Source: an uncultured candidate division Zixibacteria bacterium (GTDB lineage Bacteria > Zixibacteria > MSB-5A5 > GN15 > FEB-12). Taken from it: DNA of 12,823 nucleotides. Shown one piece after another: positions 6,807-12,660 of this stretch; within the stretch, counting starts at the first letter, position 1, and every line of letters starts with the position of its first letter. Location: the NCBI GenBank assembly GCA_913009765.1, contig CAJVYT010000080.1:1-12823 (forward strand). Direction: 5' to 3'. The notes under the pieces are model-generated. The model saw only the letters and a list, made by a program, of their open reading frames with translations. It was not told the origin of the DNA and made no database searches. Position numbers and translations under genes: made by a program.

Positions 6807-7496
6807 ATGAAAAATTTAAGTATCACATTGTTTGTTCTCACATTGTTTTTTTCTGTTGAGTCAGCAACTGCCGGACATTTTGGTTCAAACAGACAATCAA
6901 TGTTAGAATTCTCATTGTCGGCAAGAGATTATAACAGCAATCTAAATGAAGTCGATTTTGGCAACCGTAGTTCATTTGACAATGCGAAGTTCTCTATCGG
7001 AGTGAACCATTGGACAACAGCTTTTTCAGCAATGACATTCTCAATCGCCGCTATGGATGTTACCGATAATGTCTATTACAACGAGTTTGGAATTTACGGC
7101 ACAAAAAGTACAATTGTTCCAATGTTTTTTGGTAGTCGTTTTTATATGACTGACATCAATGGTGTTATGCCGATAAATCCATATTTTGCTATATCCGGCG
7201 GTCCTGTTTTAGGTGTTAATAACTATAAAGACTATGGGGATGTAGTCTATTTTGAAGATGATGTTTATCTCACATTCGGCGGATATGTCGGAGGTGGTGT
7301 AGATATCATGTTTGGTCAAAGAACAACTGTCGGTTTGCAGGCGGGGTATAATTTTTATGCTGATTTTTCTGAATATATCGGCGAAAGAAAAAATTACAGC
7401 GGAGCAGAAATCGGTTTATCACTCGGATTTTTATTTGGAAATAATAATGAACAGTCATCAAGAAGAAATTCAAAAAAACGAGTCAGGAAATTTTAA
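6807..7496 (+). CDS. Predicted outer-membrane beta-barrel protein
   Basis: A 229-aa protein with a clean signal peptide (cleavage after ATA, residue 22). The mature part alternates polar and aromatic/hydrophobic residues in short strands separated by Gly/Asp/Asn turns (for example PYFAISGGPVLGVNN, LTFGGYVGGGVDIMFG, TTVGLQAGYNFYAD, AEIGLSLGFLFG), as in small 8-strand barrels. No family name can be given safely. After the last strand (GFLFG) there is a basic, probably disordered tail, NNNEQSSRRNSKKRVRKF. Its last five residues are encoded by a palindromic repeat that overlaps the stop codon, so the natural C-terminus may once have been different. AAAGGAG six bases before the ATG is an ideal ribosome binding site. 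It has its own promoter and terminator, so it is probably a single, well-expressed gene. Confidence 0.8.
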   Translation: MKNLSITLFVLTLFFSVESATAGHFGSNRQSMLEFSLSARDYNSNLNEVDFGNRSSFDNAKFSIGVNHWTTAFSAMTFSIAAMDVTDNVYYNEFGIYGTKSTIVPMFFGSRFYMTDINGVMPINPYFAISGGPVLGVNNYKDYGDVVYFEDDVYLTFGGYVGGGVDIMFGQRTTVGLQAGYNFYADFSEYIGERKNYSGAEIGLSLGFLFGNNNEQSSRRNSKKRVRKF

Positions 7497-7503
7497 TTCC
7501 TGA
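7478..7503. repeat. Palindromic repeat overlapping the end of the barrel gene
   Basis: TCAGGAA (7483-7489) pairs with TTCCTGA (7497-7503) around a loop that contains the TAA stop. The left flank ACGAGTCAGGAA is a 12-base exact match to 6519-6530, which places this hairpin in the same family. Confidence 0.65.
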
Positions 7504-7527
7504 ATTTTTCTGACCTTTATCATAGAT

Positions 7528-7562
7528 AAAAAGGATGTATCGAGCCGGTGCATCCTTTTTTT
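7528..7562 (+). terminator. Rho-independent terminator after the barrel gene
   Basis: AAAAAGGATG (7528-7537) pairs with CATCCTTTTT (7551-7560). The stem is extended inward by TATC/GGTG wobble pairs and followed by T's to 7562. It lies 32 bases after the stop. Confidence 0.88.
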
Positions 7563-7659
7563 AGCTTTGTTAATAAGTCTGTTTTCTTTTTAACTGGATA
7601 ATTTTATGCCGATGATATATACTTTCTCAAAGAATTAAATAAAGAGAGAAAGAACATAA

Positions 7660-8631
7660 TTGGAACAAAATTTTTCAAAAGACAATACGGTAAAAGATAA
7701 AAAAACAACACCACTGTATATACATATTATTAAATATATAGTGTTAGTTATAGTTCTCTATTTTGTGTACAAGGCGTTTGATTATAATTGGGATGAGATT
7801 AAATCGTTTAAATGGTCACTCAATTATTGGCTGCTTCTTCTTTCGATTACCGCTCATCTTATCACTCTCGGTATGTTTTCAAAAGTGTGGTGTATTCTTA
7901 TGAAAGGGTTCGGATTTACCGTTTCATTTCCGCATGCTTTTAAAATAAGTTACATTGCTAATTTAGGACGGTACCTTCCCGGTCGTATATGGCCTGTTTT
8001 TGGAATGGCGTATCTTGCCAAAAAAATCGGTATTGATGAGCAGTATTCGGTGACCTCATGGGTGGTAGTTCAATTATTTGCAATACCCTCGGCTTTTTTA
8101 GTCGGGATTATCTCACTTTTTTTTATTGATACATTTATTTCTGTGTCGCTTAGTTCTTTTTTAGGGATCAGCTTTTATCTTTTTGCAGGTGCTATTACGA
8201 TTTTTTCTTTTATGCTGATATTTTTCCCGAAATTTGTTTTTAAACTGTTTAATATCTTCTTGGTGAAAATAAAACGTGAGCCTATCAATTTTAATCTGCC
8301 AATAAAAACCGCACTTAAGTTGTATCTTGGTTATGCACTCTGCTGGATTGCGTATGGATTTTCATTCTGGCTTTTTATTGTTTCGATAACAGGCAATTAT
8401 GAACTGCCGATTATCGGTGCAATAGGTGTATTCGCTTTGGCATATCAGATTGGCTATCTGGCTATCATTATGCCGGGGGGAATCGGCGTAAGAGAACTTG
8501 TACTGGTAACACTTTTGAATCCATTTTTTGGTGCGGCGGCGGCAGGAATAGCGGTGGCGGCTCGTATTTGGAATATGCTGACAGAGATTACTGCCGCTTT
8601 GATAGCATGGGCGATTAAATTAGAAAAATAA
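7660..8631 (+). CDS. Flippase-like integral membrane protein (LPG synthase TM / UPF0104 family)
   Basis: A 323-aa, very hydrophobic protein with about eight helices and family hallmarks NLGRYLPGRIW (101-111), MPGGIGVREL (271-280) and ARIWNMLTEI (301-310). The family comprises the membrane part of MprF-type lysyl-phosphatidylglycerol synthases and stand-alone lipid flippase-like proteins, often beside glycosyltransferases. There is no aminoacyl-transferase domain here, so it should not make lysyl-PG; movement of a lipid or lipid-linked sugar across the inner membrane is the likely role, with the cargo unknown. The start must be TTG at 7660: an in-frame TAA lies immediately before it (7657-7659) and the next Met is residue 72. 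The ribosome binding site is poor (GAGAG about 14 bases upstream), suggesting low expression. Its stop is six bases from the stop of the convergent gene. Confidence 0.85.
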   Translation: MEQNFSKDNTVKDKKTTPLYIHIIKYIVLVIVLYFVYKAFDYNWDEIKSFKWSLNYWLLLLSITAHLITLGMFSKVWCILMKGFGFTVSFPHAFKISYIANLGRYLPGRIWPVFGMAYLAKKIGIDEQYSVTSWVVVQLFAIPSAFLVGIISLFFIDTFISVSLSSFLGISFYLFAGAITIFSFMLIFFPKFVFKLFNIFLVKIKREPINFNLPIKTALKLYLGYALCWIAYGFSFWLFIVSITGNYELPIIGAIGVFALAYQIGYLAIIMPGGIGVRELVLVTLLNPFFGAAAAGIAVAARIWNMLTEITAALIAWAIKLEK

Positions 8632-8637
8632 GATATA

Positions 8638-9249
8638 CTACTTTCTAAAAATTTTATATGGAATCAGCATCGAGACTTTCTTTTGATATTCTCTATAAAT
8701 ATCTCCAAATTCTGACACTAATTTTTTCTCCTCTAAAATTGTGCCGATAATTACATACACCGAAAGAATAGAATTCATTATCAACTTCGACATAACTAAA
8801 CCGTTTAATCCTACCGCCCACAGAATGAGAATTGTCGCAAGATACCATGGATGACGAGTGTACCGCAAAATACCTGTTTGCTTAAAACTGCCCGACTGAC
8901 CTATCCCCCCTGACGGATTGTTTTGCTTGAGTTGCCGAATCCCTAAAAACTGTTTTATATCATAATTTTTGGTACCCATGACAAAAAAGAGCATAGCAAC
9001 ACCAAATAAAACTATTTGTAATATATGCGTATAAACATTCGGATTGAAAAGAATTTCTTCTTTAAATAATGATGCGTAGAGCCGTATAGATATAAAAGAA
9101 ACAAGAGCAAAAAAATTATAAAACAGGCGAACATATTTGTATCTGTTTTTTAATTTTCTTTTAAAGTAATTCGTAATCGATGGTGTAATCAAAAAGCTGT
9201 GAAAAAAACACCAAAGGCTCCAAAGAAATGCTATGAAAAAATATTTCAC
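8638..9249 (-). CDS. ICMT/NnrU-like integral membrane methyltransferase family protein
   Basis: A 203-aa protein with about five membrane helices and the C-terminal signature of the isoprenylcysteine carboxyl methyltransferase / phospholipid methyltransferase / NnrU superfamily: GILRYTRHPWYLA (126-138), then ILEEKKLVSEFG (171-182), YREYQKKV and a closing IP (196-197). In studied members the RHP and EE motifs form the S-adenosylmethionine site at the membrane face. The NnrU-like N-terminus (LWCFFHSFLITP) favours the branch annotated as protein-S-isoprenylcysteine methyltransferase-like; bacteria lack prenylated cysteine substrates, so the acceptor is unknown. The start is GTG at 9247-9249 with a weak ribosome binding site; no nearer ATG keeps helix 1. 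It is convergent with the flippase-like gene and separated from the upstream same-strand gene by two back-to-back hairpins. Confidence 0.8.
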   Translation of the reverse strand: MKYFFIAFLWSLWCFFHSFLITPSITNYFKRKLKNRYKYVRLFYNFFALVSFISIRLYASLFKEEILFNPNVYTHILQIVLFGVAMLFFVMGTKNYDIKQFLGIRQLKQNNPSGGIGQSGSFKQTGILRYTRHPWYLATILILWAVGLNGLVMSKLIMNSILSVYVIIGTILEEKKLVSEFGDIYREYQKKVSMLIPYKIFRK

Positions 9250-9346
9250 GTCGGATAAAATCTTTCAAGTTTTTATATTACTTTCAAAAAATAGTATACG
9301 AAAGAAGTAACAAAATTATAAGCAAATATTTATTTCATATTATTTG

Positions 9347-9374
9347 AGCAGTCAGGAACCCCTTCCTGATTGCT
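9347..9374. repeat. GTCAGGAAC-family hairpin, 12-bp stem
   Basis: AGCAGTCAGGAA (9347-9358) pairs with TTCCTGATTGCT (9363-9374) with one G-T wobble around a CCCC loop. It contains GTCAGGAAC at 9351-9359. Confidence 0.8.
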
Positions 9375-9377
9375 TAA

Positions 9378-9401
9378 TCGTCGGGAAAGGGTTCCCGACG
9401 A
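9378..9401. repeat. GTCGGGAAC-family hairpin, 10-bp perfect stem
   Basis: TCGTCGGGAA (9378-9387) pairs perfectly with TTCCCGACGA (9392-9401) around AGGG. It follows the previous hairpin after three bases. On the minus strand it reads GTCGGGAACCC, nearly the same word as its neighbour's GTCAGGAACCC, so the two are related copies in opposite orientation. Confidence 0.8.
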
Positions 9402-9444
9402 CACAATAATAGGTTTTTTCAACAGCCCTGGTAATGTTATAATC

Positions 9445-9780
9445 TCAACAGGGACGTATTACTTTATCGGCAGTTGCCATAACAGCCACAGTCATATCCA
9501 TTGTGCCGACTTCACCTATCAACAATTTATCCCGCACATTAAAATGGTCTAAACAAGTACCGCAGCTTGCGATTTTTGCACCCTTTTCTTCTAATACTTT
9601 TAAGCTTTCCAGCACTTCGCTTCCCTCGGTGGTGAGAGTCACTGCTGAATTAACAAACCCGATAACATCTATAGACGTATCGGATTTCGTCATTTCAGAT
9701 AAAAATGATTTGAGAAGTTTTTTGCCAAGTGTCCGGTCGCCGTTGCCCATTTGGTCTGAATTCAAATATAAAAATGTCAT
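9445..9780 (-). CDS. DsrE-domain protein, stand-alone YedF C-terminal type
   Basis: A 111-aa small soluble protein. The sequence follows the DsrE-like C-terminal domain of YedF (sulfurtransferase-like selenium metabolism protein): FLYLNSDQMGNGDRTLG, then KLLKSFLSEM, VIGFVNSAVTLTTEGSEVLE, the motif ASCGTCLDHF with C73 and C76, and ADKVI near the end. In YedF proteins an N-terminal TusA-like domain normally precedes it; here it is absent and no selD lies nearby. A persulfide-carrier or thiol role is inferred from the CGTC motif. It ends VIRPC, giving an extra cysteine at the very C-terminus. I place the start at the ATG at 9778-9780, preceded by AAAGGA seven bases upstream; a longer reading to 9837 adds 19 residues without a ribosome binding site. 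It lies 146 bases downstream of trmO on the same strand. Confidence 0.85.
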   Translation of the reverse strand: MTFLYLNSDQMGNGDRTLGKKLLKSFLSEMTKSDTSIDVIGFVNSAVTLTTEGSEVLESLKVLEEKGAKIASCGTCLDHFNVRDKLLIGEVGTMDMTVAVMATADKVIRPC

Positions 9781-9926
9781 ATCTGTTCCTTTGTAAAATT
9801 GTTGAATATAATTTATATGCTTCATACAAAAATGCAACGGAGAAATATACTTTTGTTAAACTTATTTTTTTCACCTTTGGTTTCAATTTACATTACTGAA
9901 ATATTTCGACTCGTTTTTAAATAGTC

Positions 9927-10412
9927 TCACTCACTGAATCTATCATCTGCCGAAATATCACCTGCACGGTGTGCCTTGCCTTCCAACCATCCCTCTCGGT
10001 AATTATCAACGTCTTCAAAGGCGGGAACATACGGTTTGATGTCAAGCAAGGGCGTTCCATCAACCATGTCAACATCCACAATATGAACAGCACTGCCTTC
10101 AATTCTGTCTAACTGTACTACCGAAAGACCAATTGCATTTGGTCTTCTTGGTGCCCGAGTAGAGAACAAACCGCGTTGTTTGGTATCAAGAAATGGTTTT
10201 ACATTGAGATCAAAGCCCTTAGATAAGTGGAAATAATAGATAAGAGTAATATGCGAAAAACCATCAAGGTCACGAAGTCCGGGAATAAATTCGGGAAATA
10301 ATTCAATCCATCCTTTTGCATGAGATGAACCGGATGGTTGAATTGGGGTACCTTTTGGTTGGGAAAATGGTGTATGAATCACACCAATTGGTTTGATTAT
10401 TATTTGTTCCAC
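9927..10412 (-). CDS. trmO: tRNA (N6-threonylcarbamoyladenosine37-N6)-methyltransferase TrmO
   Basis: A 161-aa protein of the TrmO/TsaA (YaeB, UPF0066) family. The signatures GLFSTRAPRRPNAIGLS (81-97) and DMVDGTPLLDIKPYVP (115-130) are intact, and the N-terminus IKPIGVIHTPF is typical. TrmO uses S-adenosylmethionine to methylate t6A at position 37, giving m6t6A in some ANN-decoding tRNAs, in the cytoplasm. The protein is the short form, lacking the roughly 70-residue C-terminal extension of the E. coli enzyme, as in many other bacteria and archaea. The start is GTG at 10410-10412, six bases after AAAGGA, placed just before the conserved domain. It is followed on the same strand by the DsrE gene. 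A tRNA-like repeat copy (10464-10542) lies just upstream, in its leader or promoter region. Confidence 0.93.
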   Translation of the reverse strand: MEQIIIKPIGVIHTPFSQPKGTPIQPSGSSHAKGWIELFPEFIPGLRDLDGFSHITLIYYFHLSKGFDLNVKPFLDTKQRGLFSTRAPRRPNAIGLSVVQLDRIEGSAVHIVDVDMVDGTPLLDIKPYVPAFEDVDNYREGWLEGKAHRAGDISADDRFSE

Positions 10413-10455
10413 GGTCTTTCCTTTTATAGGATAAATTTGTTTTTACTAACATAGA

Positions 10456-10472
10456 CATAACAGATTGTTATG
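10456..10472. promoter_or_regulatory. Inverted repeat upstream of trmO
   Basis: CATAACA (10456-10462) and TGTTATG (10466-10472) form a perfect 7-bp dyad with a 3-base centre, about 45 bases before the trmO start. A minus-strand TTGCAT overlaps its right edge. It may be an operator or just part of the neighbouring repeat; the equivalent bases in the other repeat copies are not palindromic. Confidence 0.35.
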
Positions 10473-10542
10473 CAATAAAAAAATAGGCATACCGGATTTG
10501 AACAGACAAAGCCTGATATACCCGTGCCACTGATTGAAAGAG
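10464..10542 (-). repeat. Degenerate tRNA-Lys 3'-half repeat, copy 1
   Basis: Read on the minus strand it contains AATCAGTGG (3' side of the anticodon arm), a T-arm-like CGG...TTCAAATCCGG, an acceptor-like end GGTATGCCTA, then TTTTTTTATTGCATAACAAT. It aligns over its whole length with copy 2 (11671-11755) and with the tRNA gene plus its flank (12661-12728). There is no 5' tRNA half. Like copy 2 it carries a 17-base extra hairpin in the T arm (10502-10518, CAGAC/GCCTG type). Its stem bases differ from the tRNA but still pair (CGG/CCG). Confidence 0.7.
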
Positions 10543-10548
10543 AATAAT

Positions 10549-10583
10549 AATGATGTCAGGAACATAGGACTCCTGACATCATT
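10549..10583. repeat. Perfect 13-bp palindrome, GTCAGGAAC family
   Basis: AATGATGTCAGGA (10549-10561) pairs perfectly with TCCTGACATCATT (10571-10583) around ACATAGGAC. GTCAGGAAC lies at 10555-10563. It sits between two divergent genes, so termination of a coding transcript is not its role. Confidence 0.85.
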
Positions 10584-10604
10584 CGCTACATCTTTATTCT
10601 ACAA

Positions 10605-10633
10605 TTGATTTATGAGACAATTTTATCTATATT
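10605..10633 (+). promoter_or_regulatory. Possible sigma-70 promoter for the lipoprotein gene
   Basis: TTGATT (10605-10610) and TATATT (10628-10633) are 17 bases apart. The start codon is about 73 bases further, and the region is AT-rich, so chance is not excluded. Confidence 0.35.
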
Positions 10634-10706
10634 TATACTCTCATCATAGATTAAAATCTACTTTGGACAGATATTATTATATATCATCAACTAAAGGAGA
10701 ATTGTT

Positions 10707-11147
10707 GTGCGTTATTTCTTAATTCTAATTTTCGTTACTGCTACATTTATAGCTTGTGGTGTTAAAGATTTATTGGTGCTGTATGATGGTGAAAGAAGAA
10801 TACCTACTGAAGTAGCAATCATACAGATTGGAAATGTCTATTTAATGCAAGTTGATTCGCTGAAAAGAAAGTATCAAGCCATTTCTGTAAACAATATTGA
10901 AGTCCTGCCGGACAGACATATACTCGGTCTGGGATATAGTTCCCAAAAAGGACGATCAAGAAGAATAATCAACCTTGAGTTTACAGCAGTAAGTGGACAT
11001 ACATATCTTGTGAAAGCTCGTGCAGGTTACAATCACTGGACACCTTGGATAATTGATGTTGCTCTTGATTCTATAGTTGCCGGGTCAAAAGATTTAAACG
11101 ACAAAGAACATAGAGGTTTGTTAAATTGGAAAAATAGGAATTTTTAA
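10707..11147 (+). CDS. Small predicted lipoprotein, function unknown
   Basis: A 146-aa protein. MRYFLILIFVTATFIAC forms a lipoprotein-type signal with the candidate lipid-bearing cysteine at residue 17 (FIAC; the -3 position is Phe rather than the usual Leu, so the lipobox is imperfect). The mature part has strand-like segments and the phrase VLPDRHILGLGYSS followed by INLEFTAVSGHTYLVKARAG. That pattern recalls small beta-sandwich lipoproteins with an LPG-x-H segment, but I cannot name a family. It is probably periplasmic, anchored to inner or outer membrane. The start is GTG with AAAGGAGA eight bases upstream, a strong site. It lies 106 bases before the PH-like gene, within a unit bounded by two tRNA-like repeats. 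Confidence 0.75.
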   Translation: MRYFLILIFVTATFIACGVKDLLVLYDGERRIPTEVAIIQIGNVYLMQVDSLKRKYQAISVNNIEVLPDRHILGLGYSSQKGRSRRIINLEFTAVSGHTYLVKARAGYNHWTPWIIDVALDSIVAGSKDLNDKEHRGLLNWKNRNF

Positions 11148-11201
11148 ATTAGAAATCTTGAATCTCATTTCTTAAAATCAAATAATATGCTTAAACTTTT
11201 T

Positions 11202-11231
11202 TTGAATTTTCTGAAACTAAACCAGTATATG
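11202..11231 (+). promoter_or_regulatory. Possible promoter for the PH-like gene
   Basis: TTGAAT (11202-11207) and TATATG (11226-11231) with an 18-base spacer, 22 bases before the ATG. If real, the PH-like gene can be read independently of the lipoprotein gene. Confidence 0.35.
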
Positions 11232-11253
11232 TATTAAATAAGGAGAAATAACA

Positions 11254-11598
11254 ATGGCAGAAAAACCTATCTATTCAAGTTTATCCACAGCAAAAAGTCT
11301 GTGGCAAGAATACAGCATATACGCTGATCGTGTTGAACTAAAAACACATCTTGGAAATTTAATTGTTCCATTTTCTGAAATTGAGTCTGTTGAAGTTCGT
11401 GAATCAGATGTAAAAGGGTTAATTCATGGAGAATTACAACTAAAGAATTTTAAACCGGCGTTAAAATTAGACTGGGCTAATTTTGTTGAGCATGTTGTTC
11501 TGGATAAAAATGAAGGAAAAATCAAACGTATTTTGTTTACTCCTGACAATCCTGAAGAGTTTAAAAGTGCTCTTGAAGAAGCTCTCAAACACAAGTAA
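11254..11598 (+). CDS. Small PH-like domain protein, function unknown
   Basis: A 114-aa soluble protein without signal or membrane segment. Residues ~20-60, EYSIYADRVELKTHLGNLIV then PFSEIESVEV, have the strand pattern seen at the start of bacterial PH-like (bPH) domains, where a residue in the IPFSEI phrase begins the third strand. The end, LFTPDNPEEFKSALEEALKHK, matches the closing strand and C-terminal helix of that fold. The assignment rests on pattern recall only. The start ATG is preceded by AAGGAG about nine bases upstream. It follows the lipoprotein gene on the same strand and is followed by tRNA-like repeat copy 2; no function can be drawn from that context. Confidence 0.75.
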   Translation: MAEKPIYSSLSTAKSLWQEYSIYADRVELKTHLGNLIVPFSEIESVEVRESDVKGLIHGELQLKNFKPALKLDWANFVEHVVLDKNEGKIKRILFTPDNPEEFKSALEEALKHK

Positions 11599-11670
11599 AA
11601 CTATATTACAACCACGTCTATCCGTAGTCGTCTGACAATATATTTGTGCTGATATTTTGGCGAGAGAATT

Positions 11671-11755
11671 CTAACCCATTGTAATGCAATAAAAAATACG
11701 CCATCAGGGATTCGAACAGACTTAGTCTGATACACCCGACCCCACTGATTAAGAG
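11671..11755 (-). repeat. tRNA-Lys 3'-half repeat, copy 2, with 17-base insertion
   Basis: Bases 11671-11717 match 12661-12707 (46 of 47 identical), covering the tRNA 3' end from the T loop plus about 26 bases of downstream flank. A 17-base insertion (11718-11734) follows; it contains AGACTTAGTCT, a hairpin. Beyond it CCCACTGATTAAGAG (11741-11755) matches the anticodon arm of the tRNA (12714-12728). The 5' half of the tRNA is absent, so this is a tRNA fragment and not a functional gene. It shares the insertion with copy 1. Confidence 0.88.
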
Positions 11756-11787
11756 ATTATTGACAATAAATAAACAATATTGTATCA

Positions 11788-11816
11788 TTGGTCTAAGCTG
11801 CTAAATATAGTATTAT
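11788..11816 (+). promoter_or_regulatory. Predicted promoter for the GIY-YIG gene
   Basis: TTGGTC (11788-11793) and TATTAT (11811-11816) are 17 bases apart, and the ATG is 18 bases further. The promoter lies inside the unit, just after repeat copy 2, so the unit would carry its own expression signals. Confidence 0.5.
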
Positions 11817-11834
11817 AAAAAATTGGAATAAATT

Positions 11835-12590
11835 ATGAAATTTTCTAGTTCAGTAATAAGAGAACTTAAATATTATGTTTATATCTATTCTCATCCAATT
11901 ACAAGTGAAATATTTTATGTCGGTAAAGGTAAGGGAAATCGTGTATTTTCACATTTGAAAGACGATAATGATAATCAAAAAGTTAAGTATATAAATGATT
12001 TAAAGAGACAAGTGCTAAAGCCTAAAATTGAGATTCTGATACATGGACTTGAAGATGAAAATACTGCCTTAAGAGTTGAAGCTTCAATAATTGATCTACT
12101 GGATATTCATAATTTAACGAATAAGCAAAGTGGTTGGAAAAGTGCTACATTTGGAAGAATGACAATTGAACAAGTTATTTCAACATATGAGAAAAGAAGA
12201 ATTGATATTATTGAACCATCTATTTTAATAAGAATAAGTCAACTCTTTAGATATTCAATGACAGAAACAGAATTATACGATTTTACAAGAGGGTATTGGA
12301 AATTAAACCCTGACAAGGCGGGGTTAGCAAAATACGCTTTTTCAATATACGAAGGTGTAATCCAAGAAGTATATATAATTCATTCTTGGTTTAAAGCAGG
12401 GACAACATTCGGCACTCAACGCGAAAACAAAAAATCTGAGAAAATTACTGAGAGCAGACTTTCCGACAGATATGAATTTATTGGTAACTTTGCCGAAGAA
12501 GAAATAAGAAAAAAATACAAGTACAAATCGGTTGCTCATTATTTTAAAAAAGGCGGAATGAACCCAATTATGTATCTAAATATTGATTAG
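11835..12590 (+). CDS. GIY-YIG nuclease-domain protein (LEM-3-like type)
   Basis: A 251-aa protein with an N-terminal GIY-YIG nuclease domain (about 12-95): YYVYIYSHP supplies the GIY strand (YVY 14-16), FYVGKGKGNRVFSHL the YIG strand (YVG 28-30) and the conserved Arg (R36), and ALRVEASIIDLL the catalytic Glu (E82). The GKGKGNR form is that of the LEM-3-like subgroup. Residues ~140-250 form a second region (ETELYDFTRGYWKLNP, then YAFSIYEGVIQEVYIIHSWF and KSVAHYFKKGGMNPIMYLN) that I recall as a recurrent C-terminal domain in such proteins, of uncertain function. It should cleave nucleic acid; the target is unknown. Start ATG with GGAA about eight bases upstream. It is the only gene between two tRNA-Lys 3'-end repeats, which suggests mobility. 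Confidence 0.82.
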   Translation: MKFSSSVIRELKYYVYIYSHPITSEIFYVGKGKGNRVFSHLKDDNDNQKVKYINDLKRQVLKPKIEILIHGLEDENTALRVEASIIDLLDIHNLTNKQSGWKSATFGRMTIEQVISTYEKRRIDIIEPSILIRISQLFRYSMTETELYDFTRGYWKLNPDKAGLAKYAFSIYEGVIQEVYIIHSWFKAGTTFGTQRENKKSEKITESRLSDRYEFIGNFAEEEIRKKYKYKSVAHYFKKGGMNPIMYLNID

Positions 12591-12600
12591 TTTATTCTTA

Positions 12601-12638
12601 TGATTAGTTATCAGTAGTCCTCTCACGCATACTAATCA
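12601..12638. repeat. 8-bp inverted repeat after the GIY-YIG gene
   Basis: TGATTAGT (12601-12608) and ACTAATCA (12631-12638) are perfectly complementary across a 22-base loop. The long loop and lack of a T-run make it a poor terminator. Confidence 0.35.
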
Positions 12639-12660
12639 AATAAATTCTATCAAGAATTTT

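Noticed and set aside
9347..9401. Rho-independent terminators for the DsrE gene
   Set aside because: The stems are strong, but no T-run follows on either strand, and related hairpins occur where no gene ends.
9503..9796. Plus-strand open frame of about 97 codons
   Set aside because: It is fully antisense to the conserved DsrE gene and has no family resemblance.
9781..9837. Longer N-terminus for the DsrE protein
   Set aside because: The frame stays open to 9837, but the extra 19 residues lie outside the family domain, and a good ribosome binding site supports the ATG at 9778-9780.
10549..10583. Terminator or riboswitch in front of the lipoprotein gene
   Set aside because: A perfect palindrome between divergent genes with no T-run and no recognisable aptamer; better explained as a member of the repeat family.
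11671..11755. A second functional tRNA gene
   Set aside because: Only the 3' half is present and the T arm carries a 17-base insertion; no 5' acceptor, D arm or complete anticodon arm can be found upstream.
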